In this document: piece by piece, positions 1 through 7,311 of the stretch
How positions within the stretch are numbered: the first letter of the stretch is position 1
Layout: the number at the start of each line of letters is the position of its first letter
Origin: Massiliimalia massiliensis
Lineage (GTDB): Bacteria > Bacillota > Clostridia > Oscillospirales > Ruminococcaceae
Direction: 5' to 3'
DNA length: 64,000 nucleotides
Assembly: GCF_900155615.1 (NCBI RefSeq)
Contig: NZ_FUHT01000003.1
Location: 682,001 to 746,000, forward strand
The notes under the pieces: generated by a model
Told to the model about the DNA's origin: nothing
Databases searched by the model: none
Seen by the model: only the letters and a program-made list of their open reading frames with translations
Made by a program: the position numbers and the translations under genes

Positions 1-30
1 GACGCTTATATGGCGCTTGCGACAGAATAA
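1..30 (+). CDS. 3' end of an unidentified gene (partial)
   Basis: The first ten codons read DAYMALATE followed by TAA, and an intrinsic terminator begins 13 bases later, which supports a real gene end entering from the left edge. Nine residues are too few to name a family. The downstream terminator is the one into which IS200 copy 1 has inserted. Confidence 0.5.
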   Translation, partial: DAYMALATE

Positions 31-43
31 CTGTATGGAACCG

Positions 44-81
44 AAAAAGGTGTGCTGCAAATTTGCAGCACACCTTTTTTT
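44..81 (+). terminator. Intrinsic terminator of the left-edge gene
   Basis: An A5 run and GGTGTGCTGCAA pair with TTGCAGCACACC and a T7 run. It is the landing site of IS200 copy 1, whose first unambiguous base is 82. Confidence 0.9.
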
Positions 82-127
82 ATTAGTGTCTTTAGACGGT
101 TGAGTGCCAGCGGCACGAAACAGAAAA

Positions 128-146
128 CCACCCGCTATGCGGGTGG
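128..146 (+). repeat. IS200 left-end hairpin
   Basis: CCACCCGC-TAT-GCGGGTGG is a perfect 8-bp stem with a three-base loop. Family knowledge: TnpA of IS200/IS605 elements binds such subterminal hairpins in single-stranded DNA. Copies lie at 29723-29741 and 35117-35135. Confidence 0.85.
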
Positions 147-167
147 GAAACAAAAGGTTAAACCAAA

Positions 168-230
168 AAAATCACCTTTCGTGGTACAATAAGATGTTCA
201 AGCTTATTGCAAAAAAAGAAAGGTGATTTT
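168..230 (+). promoter_or_regulatory. Hairpin that can sequester the tnpA ribosome site
   Basis: AAAATCACCTTTC (168-180) is exactly complementary to GAAAGGTGATTTT (218-230), which contains the Shine-Dalgarno sequence of tnpA. An inner stem CAATAAG/CTTATTG (187-193 and 203-209) extends the fold. An extended -10 (TGGTACAAT, 182-190) lies inside the loop side. The element's own transcript would start near 197 and lack the 5' arm, so only read-through RNA from outside would hide the ribosome site. That protective role is inferred by analogy with IS200. Confidence 0.7.
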
Positions 231-231
231 A

Positions 232-693
232 ATGGCAAATAAAACAAACAGTTTATCACACACAAAATGGATGTGTAAGTACCACATAGTGTTCATACCG
301 AAATACCGAAGAAAAGCGATATACGGACAGTATAGAGTGGATTTGCAGAAAATCATAAGAACACTGTGTAAATACAAAGGAGTAGAAATACTGGAAGGAA
401 ATATGATGCCTGACCATGTACATCTGCTTTTAAGTATACCACCAAAAATAAGTGTGTCAAGTTTCATGGGATACTTGAAAGGAAAAAGTGCGTTGATGAT
501 GTTTGATAAACATGCAAATCTAAAGTATAAGTATGGGAACAGACATTTCTGGGCAGAGGGGTACTATGTAAGTACAGTAGGACTCAATGAGGCAACCATA
601 CGGAAATACATAGAGGAACAGGAAAAGCACGATATAGCACTGGATAAATTGAGTGTAAAAGAGTATGAAGACCCTTTTAAGGGTAGCAGGTAG
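232..693 (+). CDS. tnpA: IS200/IS605-family transposase TnpA (Y1 HUH)
   Basis: A single-domain HUH transposase of 153 residues, the usual family length, which cuts and rejoins single-stranded DNA at the element ends. The HUH histidines are in PDHVHLLL (His62 and His64), and the catalytic tyrosine is Tyr126 in IRKYIEEQ. ATG 232 is preferred over an in-frame GTG at 223 because that GTG lies inside the Shine-Dalgarno sequence AAAGGTG. The protein is identical to those at 29827 and 35221, with no stop or frameshift, so it is probably active. The ribosome site can be hidden in the 168-230 hairpin. Confidence 0.95.
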   Translation: MANKTNSLSHTKWMCKYHIVFIPKYRRKAIYGQYRVDLQKIIRTLCKYKGVEILEGNMMPDHVHLLLSIPPKISVSSFMGYLKGKSALMMFDKHANLKYKYGNRHFWAEGYYVSTVGLNEATIRKYIEEQEKHDIALDKLSVKEYEDPFKGSR

Positions 694-806
694 TACGAAC
701 GCCCTTTAAGGGGCGGCAAAAGCGGCAAAGGCAATAGGCTTGAACAAAGAGAAAGCCAGCGTCTTTAGGCGCTGGTCGGTATCTGCCCCTTATAGGGGCG
801 AGCAAA

Positions 807-825
807 CCACCCGTTTGACGGGTGG
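807..825 (+). repeat. IS200 right-end hairpin
   Basis: CCACCCG-TTTGA-CGGGTGG forms a 7-bp stem eight bases from the right tip, using the same stem sequence as the left-end hairpin but a different loop. Copies lie at 30402-30420 and 35796-35814. Confidence 0.85.
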
Positions 826-983
826 TTATGATTGCGTAGATAGGAAAGGGGCAAAATGATGATGGACAGCAATTCCTTGAAGCTTTCTTTTTATAAGGAA
901 AGTATTTGCTCGGAATTTGTTATATTTTACGATATTTTACAGGATGTTCATAAAGCTCTCACATTGATTCTGTACACTAAAGG

Positions 984-1313
984 TCAACTGTCGAAATCCT
1001 CCAGATATTCCTCTGCCTGTTCGAGGGTGTCTGCCGGAATTCCGGATTGGAGGCGGGCGATATCTGCCTCTGGGAGAGAATCGACATAAATATCAAAAAT
1101 TTGGCTTGGTGTAGTTTCGGGAAGGGCGTAAAGCGCGATTCTCCCGTCATATTCCTTCAGGAGGTAGCCGGAGGACGCGGCTGTAGATTCAGCGGCCGGG
1201 CTTGCCGGTTCTTTTGGAGAAAACAGTGTGAAGGCCAGAATCAGAACAATGCCGGTCACAACCACACCGGAGCCAATTAAGAGGATTCGGAGAGAGGTTT
1301 TATTCATAATCAT
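984..1313 (-). CDS. Membrane-anchored protein with BofC C-terminal-like domain
   Basis: A 109-residue protein with one N-terminal membrane segment (about residues 6-26), a Pro/Ala/Ser linker, and a small outer domain reading YLLKEYDGRIALY, then SLPEADIARLQSGI, and ending in EYLEDFDS. This pattern matches the clostridial family annotated as BofC C-terminal domain proteins. In Bacillus, BofC restrains SpoIVB during sporulation, but the role of these short forms is unknown. ATG 1313 is chosen because AAAGG sits seven bases upstream; ATG 1319 would be too close, and 1307 is possible. The gene is divergent from the class A PBP and has a long structured leader. Confidence 0.75.
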   Translation of the reverse strand: MIMNKTSLRILLIGSGVVVTGIVLILAFTLFSPKEPASPAAESTAASSGYLLKEYDGRIALYALPETTPSQIFDIYVDSLPEADIARLQSGIPADTLEQAEEYLEDFDS

Positions 1314-1506
1314 TACCATGCCTTTGTTTTGCAAAGGCTTCCTTTCTCAAGGTTTGCAAAGAATATTCACAAGCCCTTGGAATATCATGCCGTTTCCGGC
1401 AAGCCGGAATTGAGGCGGCAGGGAAGCAGGCGGGAAAAATCTTTTCCGCACGGCTTCCTTCTGTGAATTGTTTACCCCTAGTTTGCGCAAAATAGGGAAA
1501 ATTATA
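1314..1506 (-). promoter_or_regulatory. Structured leader and -10 of the BofC-C-like gene
   Basis: On the minus strand a TATAAT lies at 1506-1501 (no good -35), leaving a leader of about 180 nt. ATTCACA/TGTGAAT (1462-1468 with 1365-1371) closes a junction with two arms. One is GGAAGC/GCTTCC (1453-1458 with 1422-1427). The other is TGCCG/CGGCA (1416-1420 with 1388-1392) capped by a perfect TTCCGGC/GCCGGAA hairpin (1403-1409 with 1394-1400). A further hairpin GCCTTTG/CAAAGGC abuts the start codon and contains the ribosome site. I do not recognise the family. Confidence 0.5.
1315..1357 (-). repeat. 43-nt motif shared with the yetF leader (copy A)
   Basis: On the minus strand this stretch matches 25981-26023 at about 33 of 43 positions, with an unbroken AGCCTTTGCA core and flanking AAACCT, GAAAGG and AAGGC. 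Both copies lie immediately upstream of genes for unrelated small membrane proteins. Confidence 0.45.
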
Positions 1507-1530
1507 CAGAATCTCTGATTTTCAAAAATT

Positions 1531-1559
1531 TTGACTTAACAGGACATAAAAATTATGAT
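1531..1559 (+). promoter_or_regulatory. Promoter of the class A PBP gene
   Basis: TTGACT (1531-1536), a 17-bp spacer and TATGAT (1554-1559). It is about 90 bp before the start codon. Confidence 0.7.
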
Positions 1560-1648
1560 ATAATCAAAACGTATGAAAAAATGTAAAGATAGTAAATTCG
1601 CTTTCGTTATATGATATGTGAAACAGGGCAAGGAGGATCATACTGCTT

Positions 1649-3895
1649 ATGAGTACAAACGGCAATCAGAAAAAGCCGCAGAAAAAGGTGATGCGCGGCT
1701 CCGAATACCGTGAAGCTGAAGCAAAGAAACCGGTTATCCGCCACAAGCGCGGGCCGGTGGGTGTACGTGCTGCCAAATCGGTTGTTTTCAGCATTGGGAA
1801 GGTGTTTTTAACCATCTGCCTGATTCTGCTGATTATCTGCTGTATCCTGGGAACCGCTTTGACTGTATTTGTCATGAAATATGTGGATTCCGATACAGGC
1901 ATCGACCTGAACGAACTGGACGTTTATTCCACTTCGACTGTTTACGGACTGGATTCCGAAGGCAATGCAAAAGCCATGCAGAGTCTCCATCTGAGCGGAA
2001 GAAAAGAATGGGTGGATTTGGACAAGATTCCGCAGCATGTGCAGGACGCGTTTGTCTATACCGAAGACCAGCGCTTTATGGATCACGAGGGCGTGGACTG
2101 GGGGCGTACCCTTTCTTCCTTCTTAAAGCTGGCGCTGAAGCAGGACGCAAGCCAGGGCGGTTCGACCATCACCCAGCAGCTTATTAAGAATATTAACCGC
2201 GATTTTGATAACCGGACGATTGACGTCAAAATCCGTGAAATTTTAGGAGCGCTCCAGCTTGAGCGGCATAATCCGAAAAAAGCGATTCTGGAGGCTTACC
2301 TTAACTATATTGACCTCGGGAACGGGAACTATGGGGTGCAGGCTGCTTCGGAATATTATTTTGACAAGGATGTTTCTGAGCTGACCTATGCGGAGGCGGC
2401 TAGCCTTGCGGCAACTACCAAGTCGCCGAATAATATCAATATTATGGCAAATCCGGAACGGAACAAGGAGCGCCGCGCTTATACACTGAGCAAGATGCTG
2501 GAATTTAACACCATAACCCAGGAAGAGTATGAGGAATCTTTAAATGAAGAAATTGCGGTCATGGACCGGAAGGGCGAGGATTCAAAGGTTCTGGAATCAG
2601 ATAATAAGATCTATAACTGGTATGTCGACGCAACCGTTAAAAAGGTTATTCAGGATCTGCAGGATCAGTGCGGTATGACTGAATCGGAGGCAAAGGAGAA
2701 GGTCAACGGCGGCGGTCTGAAAATTTATACCTCCTGCCAGATTGACATGCAGAATTACCTGGAGGAATATTTCCTTGACGACAGTAATTTCTTTGGCTCT
2801 AAGCTCGAGCATCCGCCGGAAGGCGCGGGGATTATTATGGACTACCAGGGGAATGTCCAGGCTGTTGTCGGGAGCCGGAATGAAAAGGAAGGGAATCTTG
2901 TTTTGAGCCGCGCGACTGACGACGTCCGTTCCGCAGGTTCTGCCATGAAACCGATCACAACCTACGCGCCGGCAATTAACTCTGACCTGATCACCTGGTC
3001 AAGCATGCTGGTGGACGAACCGAAGAAAAAAATCAATGGAAAAGACTGGCCGGGCAACTATGAGGACTACTGGACGAGAAAGGGCCTGTCGACTGTAGAC
3101 GCCCTCATAGTATCTAAGAACACCATTCCGGTTGAGCTGATGCAGCGCCTGGGGATTGACTACTGCTATAATTTCTTAAAGGATAACCTGCATATCTCGA
3201 CCTTGGGGGATGGGATAGACCGTTCAGAAAACCTGACTCTGGGTATGACCGAGCGGGGGGTCAAGCTGGATGAGCTTTGCGCGGCCTATGCGATCTTCGG
3301 CAACAACGGGAATTACAATACTCCGAAATATTACACCAAGGTTGTAGATATCAACGGAAAAGTACTGCTGGAAAATGAACCGGAGAACAGCTACGCAATC
3401 GACGCCAGCAGCGCCTATATTATGAATAAGATGATGCAGCAGGTCATCGAGGCGCCCAATGGGACGGGCCGGCAGGCAAGGATGAACCGCTTTACCATTG
3501 CGGGTAAAACCGGTACCTCCGATGATAACCTTGAGTTTTCCTTTGTTGGTTTGAACCCGTATTATGTCATGGCAATCCGCTTCGGCTACGACCAGAACGA
3601 CGAGACCTATACAACAAAGAAGGAACGAAGCATCAAAAATAAGGTTTATAAGCCGCAGACGGTTTATAAGGATATTATGACAGACCTGCTGAAGGACTAT
3701 GACAACGCTGATTTTGATCTGGATGACAGCGAGGTAGTAGAAAAACGGTATTGTACGGTCAGCGGTATGCTGGCGGGGTCAGGCTGCGGAAGCACCAAGG
3801 TTGGATATTATAAAAAATCCAATCTCCCCGGAACCTGTACGATGAGCCACTATACGACTGAGAGCGACGAAGATACCGAATCAGACGACGAGTAA
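1649..3895 (+). CDS. Bifunctional class A penicillin-binding protein
   Basis: Peptidoglycan polymerase and cross-linker of the PBP1a/PonA type, 748 residues, anchored by one membrane helix (about 50-76) after a basic cytoplasmic tail. The GT51 glycosyltransferase domain shows EDQRFMDHEGVD (139-150) with the catalytic Glu, and GGSTITQQLIKN (170-181). The transpeptidase domain has SAMK (active Ser431), SKN (489-491) and KTGTS (620-624). The C-terminus ends in an acidic tail after a short Cys-containing segment. AAGGAGG lies upstream of ATG 1649. The gene is monocistronic, with its own promoter and terminator. Confidence 0.95.
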   Translation: MSTNGNQKKPQKKVMRGSEYREAEAKKPVIRHKRGPVGVRAAKSVVFSIGKVFLTICLILLIICCILGTALTVFVMKYVDSDTGIDLNELDVYSTSTVYGLDSEGNAKAMQSLHLSGRKEWVDLDKIPQHVQDAFVYTEDQRFMDHEGVDWGRTLSSFLKLALKQDASQGGSTITQQLIKNINRDFDNRTIDVKIREILGALQLERHNPKKAILEAYLNYIDLGNGNYGVQAASEYYFDKDVSELTYAEAASLAATTKSPNNINIMANPERNKERRAYTLSKMLEFNTITQEEYEESLNEEIAVMDRKGEDSKVLESDNKIYNWYVDATVKKVIQDLQDQCGMTESEAKEKVNGGGLKIYTSCQIDMQNYLEEYFLDDSNFFGSKLEHPPEGAGIIMDYQGNVQAVVGSRNEKEGNLVLSRATDDVRSAGSAMKPITTYAPAINSDLITWSSMLVDEPKKKINGKDWPGNYEDYWTRKGLSTVDALIVSKNTIPVELMQRLGIDYCYNFLKDNLHISTLGDGIDRSENLTLGMTERGVKLDELCAAYAIFGNNGNYNTPKYYTKVVDINGKVLLENEPENSYAIDASSAYIMNKMMQQVIEAPNGTGRQARMNRFTIAGKTGTSDDNLEFSFVGLNPYYVMAIRFGYDQNDETYTTKKERSIKNKVYKPQTVYKDIMTDLLKDYDNADFDLDDSEVVEKRYCTVSGMLAGSGCGSTKVGYYKKSNLPGTCTMSHYTTESDEDTESDDE

Positions 3896-3902
3896 TTTAA
3901 GC

Positions 3903-3942
3903 AAAGGAGACGGGGGCAGCAGGTGCTTCTGTCTCCTTTTTT
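3903..3942 (+). terminator. Intrinsic terminator after the PBP gene
   Basis: AAAGGAGAC pairs with GTCTCCTTT, followed by further T residues. Confidence 0.85.
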
Positions 3943-3967
3943 GTAACGGACAGGAAGGGAGACTGCA

Positions 3968-4951
3968 ATGAGAACATTTCAGATTCAGAACGAACGGGAC
4001 GCCCTCGAGGTTTCAAGGGTAATTTTAGGAACAACATATCTCGGCAATATGGACGACCATGCTGAAGGTTACCGGCAGATGAATCGGTATTTTGAACTGG
4101 GCGGCAGATGTCTGGACACCGCGCGGATCTATTCAAATCTTGCGCCGGAGGACCGTTATCCGAGCGAAAAGGTGATTGGGGAATGGCTGAGACGAACCGG
4201 CGTCCGCAAACAGCTCGTGCTTTCCACCAAGGGCGGGCATCCGCCCTATGGACAGATGGAAGCAGGACGTTTGGGACGAAAGGATTTATGGTATGATCTG
4301 GAGCAAAGCCTCGACGCTCTGCAGACGGATTATATTGACCTTTACTGGCTGCATCGCGACCATCTTTCTACCTCGGTAGAAGAAATTGTGGATACCTTAA
4401 ACGAATTTGCTGACAAGGGGCTGGTACGATGCTTTGGCGTTTCCAACTGGACGACGGAGCGCCTTTTGGAGGCAAACACCTATGCCAAACGGGCCGGAAA
4501 GCTCGGCTTTTCGGCAAGCCAGATCCAGTGGTCGCTGGCAGCCTGCACACCGCAGACCTGGGGAGATGACACCCTTGTTTGCATGACGGATCAAATCCGA
4601 GCGGACTATCTGCGGCATCATGTCCCGGTGATGGCCTACAACGCTCAGGCGAAGGGCTTTTTCTCTAAGCTGGCAAAGATGAAGGAGGAGGAATTGCCTG
4701 CCAAGATCAGGCAGCGCTTTTTAAGCCCGGAAAACCGGGAAATGAATTTAGAGCGTTTTAACCGTTTGATGGAGCTGAGCAGGCAATATCATGTCAGCCC
4801 GGCGGTGATTGCGGTTGCCTATCTCACCAGCCAGCAGCTTGAAACGGGTGCTATTGTGGGCTGCTCCAGCATTGCGCAGCTTGAGGACAGTATGTCAGCA
4901 CAGGATTTTGTCCTCTCTCAAGAGGAGGTTAACTGGCTGGAGGAGAAATAA
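3968..4951 (+). CDS. Aldo/keto reductase
   Basis: NAD(P)H-dependent oxidoreductase of the AKR fold, 327 residues, full length. The tetrad appears as LDTARIYS (Asp and Tyr), STKGGH (Lys) and WLHRDH (His). VGCSSIAQLEDSM near the C-terminus is the cofactor phosphate-binding part. It resembles the bacterial YdjG/YghZ-like group, so the substrate is probably a sugar-derived or small aldehyde, but this is not determinable here. GGGAG precedes ATG 3968. It stands alone between the PBP terminator and the yicC leader. Confidence 0.9.
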   Translation: MRTFQIQNERDALEVSRVILGTTYLGNMDDHAEGYRQMNRYFELGGRCLDTARIYSNLAPEDRYPSEKVIGEWLRRTGVRKQLVLSTKGGHPPYGQMEAGRLGRKDLWYDLEQSLDALQTDYIDLYWLHRDHLSTSVEEIVDTLNEFADKGLVRCFGVSNWTTERLLEANTYAKRAGKLGFSASQIQWSLAACTPQTWGDDTLVCMTDQIRADYLRHHVPVMAYNAQAKGFFSKLAKMKEEELPAKIRQRFLSPENREMNLERFNRLMELSRQYHVSPAVIAVAYLTSQQLETGAIVGCSSIAQLEDSMSAQDFVLSQEEVNWLEEK

Positions 4952-5039
4952 GCTGTCCCAAACAGGGTAAAACCAGGGTTAGCTGGTCTATAATCTGAAT
5001 ATATCTTGTTATTTGTTAATTTTTTGTGAACGAACTGTA

Positions 5040-5242
5040 TTGTTTTGCGGAAAAGTATGGTAAAATAATACAGAAGAAGAGCCTGTTATTCCAGGCTGAT
5101 AAAGAGAGCCGGCATATCGCTGTTTTTGAGTCCTGCTGCAAAAAGCAGCTTCTCTGGGGTAGGGAAGAAGGATGTCGAAAGCCTGCAGAGATGTTTTGCC
5201 GGCCTTCAGAAAGGGAAGCCTTTATAAAAGCAAAGGCGGGTA
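5040..5242 (+). promoter_or_regulatory. Promoter and structured leader of the yicC-remA-gmk operon
   Basis: An extended -10 TGGTAAAAT (5058-5066) with a weak -35 (TTGTTT 5040-5045, spacer 15) gives a leader of about 170 nt. It contains AGCCTG/CAGGCT, GCTGC-AAAAA-GCAGC, and a final GCCTTT/AAAGGC hairpin (5218-5223 with 5232-5237) that holds the ribosome site of yicC. The 290 bp between the reductase and yicC hold no convincing gene. Confidence 0.4.
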
Positions 5243-6130
5243 ATGAGCATCATGATAAGAAGTATGACGGGCTATGGCCGTTGCCAGCAGATTCGAAACG
5301 GCCGGGATATTTCGGTGGAAATCCGCTCGGTGAATCACCGGTTCTTTGAGTTTTCTGCCAGAATTCCCAGGGTATATGGATATCTGGAAGAAAAGATGAA
5401 ATCTTTCGTGCAGTCCAAGGTGTCCCGCGGAAAGGTAGACGTAAACGTCACAGTGTTTACCATTGAAGGGAAGGAATCGGAGGTTGAGATCAATAAGTCT
5501 CTGGCGCAGGGATATATTGAGGCGCTGAGAGAACTGAAGGATGAATTTGGCTTGCTTGACGACCTGTCCCTTTCCTCTATTTCGCGGTTTGGGGATATCT
5601 TTTCGGTACGCAAGGCGGCGGAGGATGAAGAGGCGGTCTGGGCCGATGTGCAGGTTGTAGCACAGGAAGCGGTTGACCACTTTATTGCTATGAGGGAAAC
5701 AGAGGGGAAACGCCTTAAGGCTGATGTGCTGGAAAAGCTGCATCACATTGAGGAGATCGTCTCCCAGATTGAGGCGCGTTCCCCGCAGACAGTGGCAAAC
5801 TACCGGGAACGTCTGACCGCCAAGATGCAGGAGGTGCTGCAGGATAAAAATGTTGACGAACAGCGCCTGCTGCTGGAAGCGGCGATTTATTCCGAAAAGA
5901 TCGCGGTAGATGAAGAAACAGTCCGCCTGAAAAGCCATTTAAAGCAATTCTACCAGTTGCTGGAAACCGACCAGGCGGTTGGCAGAAAGCTCGATTTCCT
6001 GGTGCAGGAGTTAAACCGCGAAACCAATACCATCGGCTCTAAGGCACAGGATATAGAAATCACCGGTATGGTGGTGGAAATCAAATCGGAGATTGAAAAA
6101 ATCCGGGAGCAGATCCAAAACATTGAATAG
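5243..6130 (+). CDS. YicC-family endoribonuclease-like protein
   Basis: A 295-residue protein of the YicC/YloC family (YicC_N plus DUF1732). The N-terminus IRSMTGYGR and the C-terminal segments [31 protein letters not shown] and [15 protein letters not shown] are the family signature. E. coli YicC has been described as an endoribonuclease; function in Firmicutes is less clear. It opens the conserved yicC-remA-gmk-rpoZ-coaBC-priA operon. ATG 5243 follows AAAGGCGGG; ATG 5252 is a possible alternative. Confidence 0.93.
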   Translation: MSIMIRSMTGYGRCQQIRNGRDISVEIRSVNHRFFEFSARIPRVYGYLEEKMKSFVQSKVSRGKVDVNVTVFTIEGKESEVEINKSLAQGYIEALRELKDEFGLLDDLSLSSISRFGDIFSVRKAAEDEEAVWADVQVVAQEAVDHFIAMRETEGKRLKADVLEKLHHIEEIVSQIEARSPQTVANYRERLTAKMQEVLQDKNVDEQRLLLEAAIYSEKIAVDEETVRLKSHLKQFYQLLETDQAVGRKLDFLVQELNRETNTIGSKAQDIEITGMVVEIKSEIEKIREQIQNIE

Positions 6131-6213
6131 ATGGAAGGACTGTAATTGGAAAAGTCTCCGGCAAAGGAAAACCGGCACAGTTCCCCGGAACAGCAGAAAG
6201 GAATGAAACAGCG

Positions 6214-6465
6214 ATGAAACTGATCAACATCGGATTTGGAAACATGGTATCCGCAAACCGGCTGATCGCGATTGTCAGCCCGGAGTCCGCTCCGATTAAG
6301 CGGATTATCCAGGAGGCGCGGGACAAGGGATTTTTGATTGATGCAACCTATGGGCGGCGGACGCGCGCTGTGATCATTATGGACAGCGACCATGTCGTAT
6401 TGTCGGCAATCCAGCCGGAGACTGTGGCAAACCGTTTGGACGAGGATGAGGACGAGGATGAATAA
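6214..6465 (+). CDS. remA: RemA-like extracellular matrix regulator (DUF370)
   Basis: An 83-residue DNA-binding protein. In Bacillus, RemA activates matrix genes. The family hallmarks [17 protein letters not shown], the conserved PIKR segment, and [14 protein letters not shown] are intact. It ends in an acidic tail. Its last eight bases overlap the gmk start, implying translational coupling. A 83-bp gap separates it from yicC. Confidence 0.93.
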   Translation: MKLINIGFGNMVSANRLIAIVSPESAPIKRIIQEARDKGFLIDATYGRRTRAVIIMDSDHVVLSAIQPETVANRLDEDEDEDE

Positions 6466-7051
6466 AAAGGGATTATTGCTAATCCTTTCCGGCCCCTCCG
6501 GGTGCGGGAAGGGAACTGTTTTAAAGGAGCTGCTGGCGGCAGAACCGAATATTTTCTATTCTGTCTCCGCGACAACCCGCGCCCCGAGGCCGGGGGAGGA
6601 AGATGGAGTCAATTATTTTTTCCTGAGCAAAGAGGAATTTGACCGCGAGGTTTCCCAGGACGGGATGCTCGAATATGCCTGCTATTGCGGAAATTGCTAC
6701 GGTACTCCGAAAAAGCCGGTTTTCGACCGGCTGGAGCGCGGGGAGCATGTCATCCTGGAAATAGAGGTACAGGGGGCGAAGCAGGTGATGGAATCCTGTA
6801 CGGAGGCAGTTTCAATCTTCATTATGCCGCCGAGCCTGGCAGAATTGGAACGCCGTCTGGTAGACCGGCAGACAGAGGATGAGGAGGCGGTAAAGCGCCG
6901 TCTTGCCGCTGCGGTAGATGAGATGAACCTGGCCAAGGATTATGACTATGTTGTTGTGAATGATAAGGTATCTGAAGCGGTGAAGGATATCGCCGCGATC
7001 ATCCGGGCGGAACAGAACCGTTCCTGCCGGATGAGTGAATTGATTGGGTAA
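6458..7051 (+). CDS. gmk: Guanylate kinase
   Basis: Phosphorylates GMP to GDP with ATP; 197 residues. [11 protein letters not shown] near the N-terminus is the P-loop, and [18 protein letters not shown] is the GMP-binding region. ATG 6458 is chosen because it begins the family's conserved N-terminus ([15 protein letters not shown]); upstream in-frame codons lie inside remA. It is in the conserved position between remA and rpoZ. Confidence 0.97.
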   Translation: MNKKGLLLILSGPSGCGKGTVLKELLAAEPNIFYSVSATTRAPRPGEEDGVNYFFLSKEEFDREVSQDGMLEYACYCGNCYGTPKKPVFDRLERGEHVILEIEVQGAKQVMESCTEAVSIFIMPPSLAELERRLVDRQTEDEEAVKRRLAAAVDEMNLAKDYDYVVVNDKVSEAVKDIAAIIRAEQNRSCRMSELIG

Positions 7052-7074
7052 ATGTTGAGAGGAGAGAAAAGATT

Positions 7075-7293
7075 ATGATGCACAGACCAGCCAGTACAGA
7101 AATTTTAAAAAATGGAGAGAGCTATTATTCTCTGGTTGTAGCGGTTGCAAAGCGGGCGCGCCAGATCGCGGAGGACGCAGAGGAAAACCACCAGGAACTG
7201 CTGGAAAAGCCGGTTCAGATTGCAGTGGATGAATTTGCCAAGGGGAAATTCAAGCTGGCAGAGCCGGAAGGAATTGGAGACGAACTGGAATAG
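7075..7293 (+). CDS. rpoZ: RNA polymerase omega subunit
   Basis: A 72-residue omega subunit that helps assemble and stabilise RNA polymerase. It contains the typical SYYSLVVAVAKRARQIAE helix followed by KPVQIAVDEFAKGK. GAGAGGAGAG lies upstream of the start (ATG 7075 or 7078). It is placed between gmk and coaBC as in most Firmicutes. Confidence 0.95.
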   Translation: MMHRPASTEILKNGESYYSLVVAVAKRARQIAEDAEENHQELLEKPVQIAVDEFAKGKFKLAEPEGIGDELE

Positions 7294-7311
7294 TCCTCGG
7301 AGGTGATTCGT

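Larger units (their letters stand above)
82..833 (+). mobile_element. IS200-type insertion sequence, copy 1
   Basis: A 752-bp unit that recurs without any base difference that I could see at 29677 and 35071. It carries only tnpA: no tnpB or iscB follows, so it is the IS200 rather than the IS605 organisation. Boundaries come from comparing the three copies: shared sequence starts at TTTTTATTAG and ends at GGTTATGATT, so the left tip is uncertain by up to five T. There is no target duplication, as expected for this family. Subterminal hairpins lie at 128-146 and 807-825. Three more GC-rich hairpins lie between the tnpA stop and the right end, at about 699-714, 762-783 and 785-800. The element is AT-richer than its surroundings. 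Identity of all copies implies recent transposition. Confidence 0.93.

Noticed and set aside
204-467. Minus-strand ORF of 87 codons inside the IS, repeated in each copy
   Set aside because: It is antisense to tnpA and recurs only because the IS does.
856-1089. Plus-strand ORF of 77 codons behind IS copy 1 with an AGGAAAGGGG site
   Set aside because: It runs antisense through the 3' part of the BofC-C-like gene and its sequence is not protein-like; the ribosome site is probably coincidental.
5009-5030. TTGTTAATTTTTTGTGAAC as a Rex operator
   Set aside because: The half-sites are in direct rather than inverted orientation and do not match the TTGTGA...TCACAA symmetry.
5175-5215. GAAAGCCTGCAGAGA resembling the stem I region of the leuA T-box leader (20397-20411)
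   Set aside because: No UGGNACC T-box core or matching terminator follows, so it is not a T-box.
5026-5349. Plus-strand ORF of 107 codons before yicC
   Set aside because: It overlaps the yicC start in another frame, has no ribosome site, and covers the folded leader.
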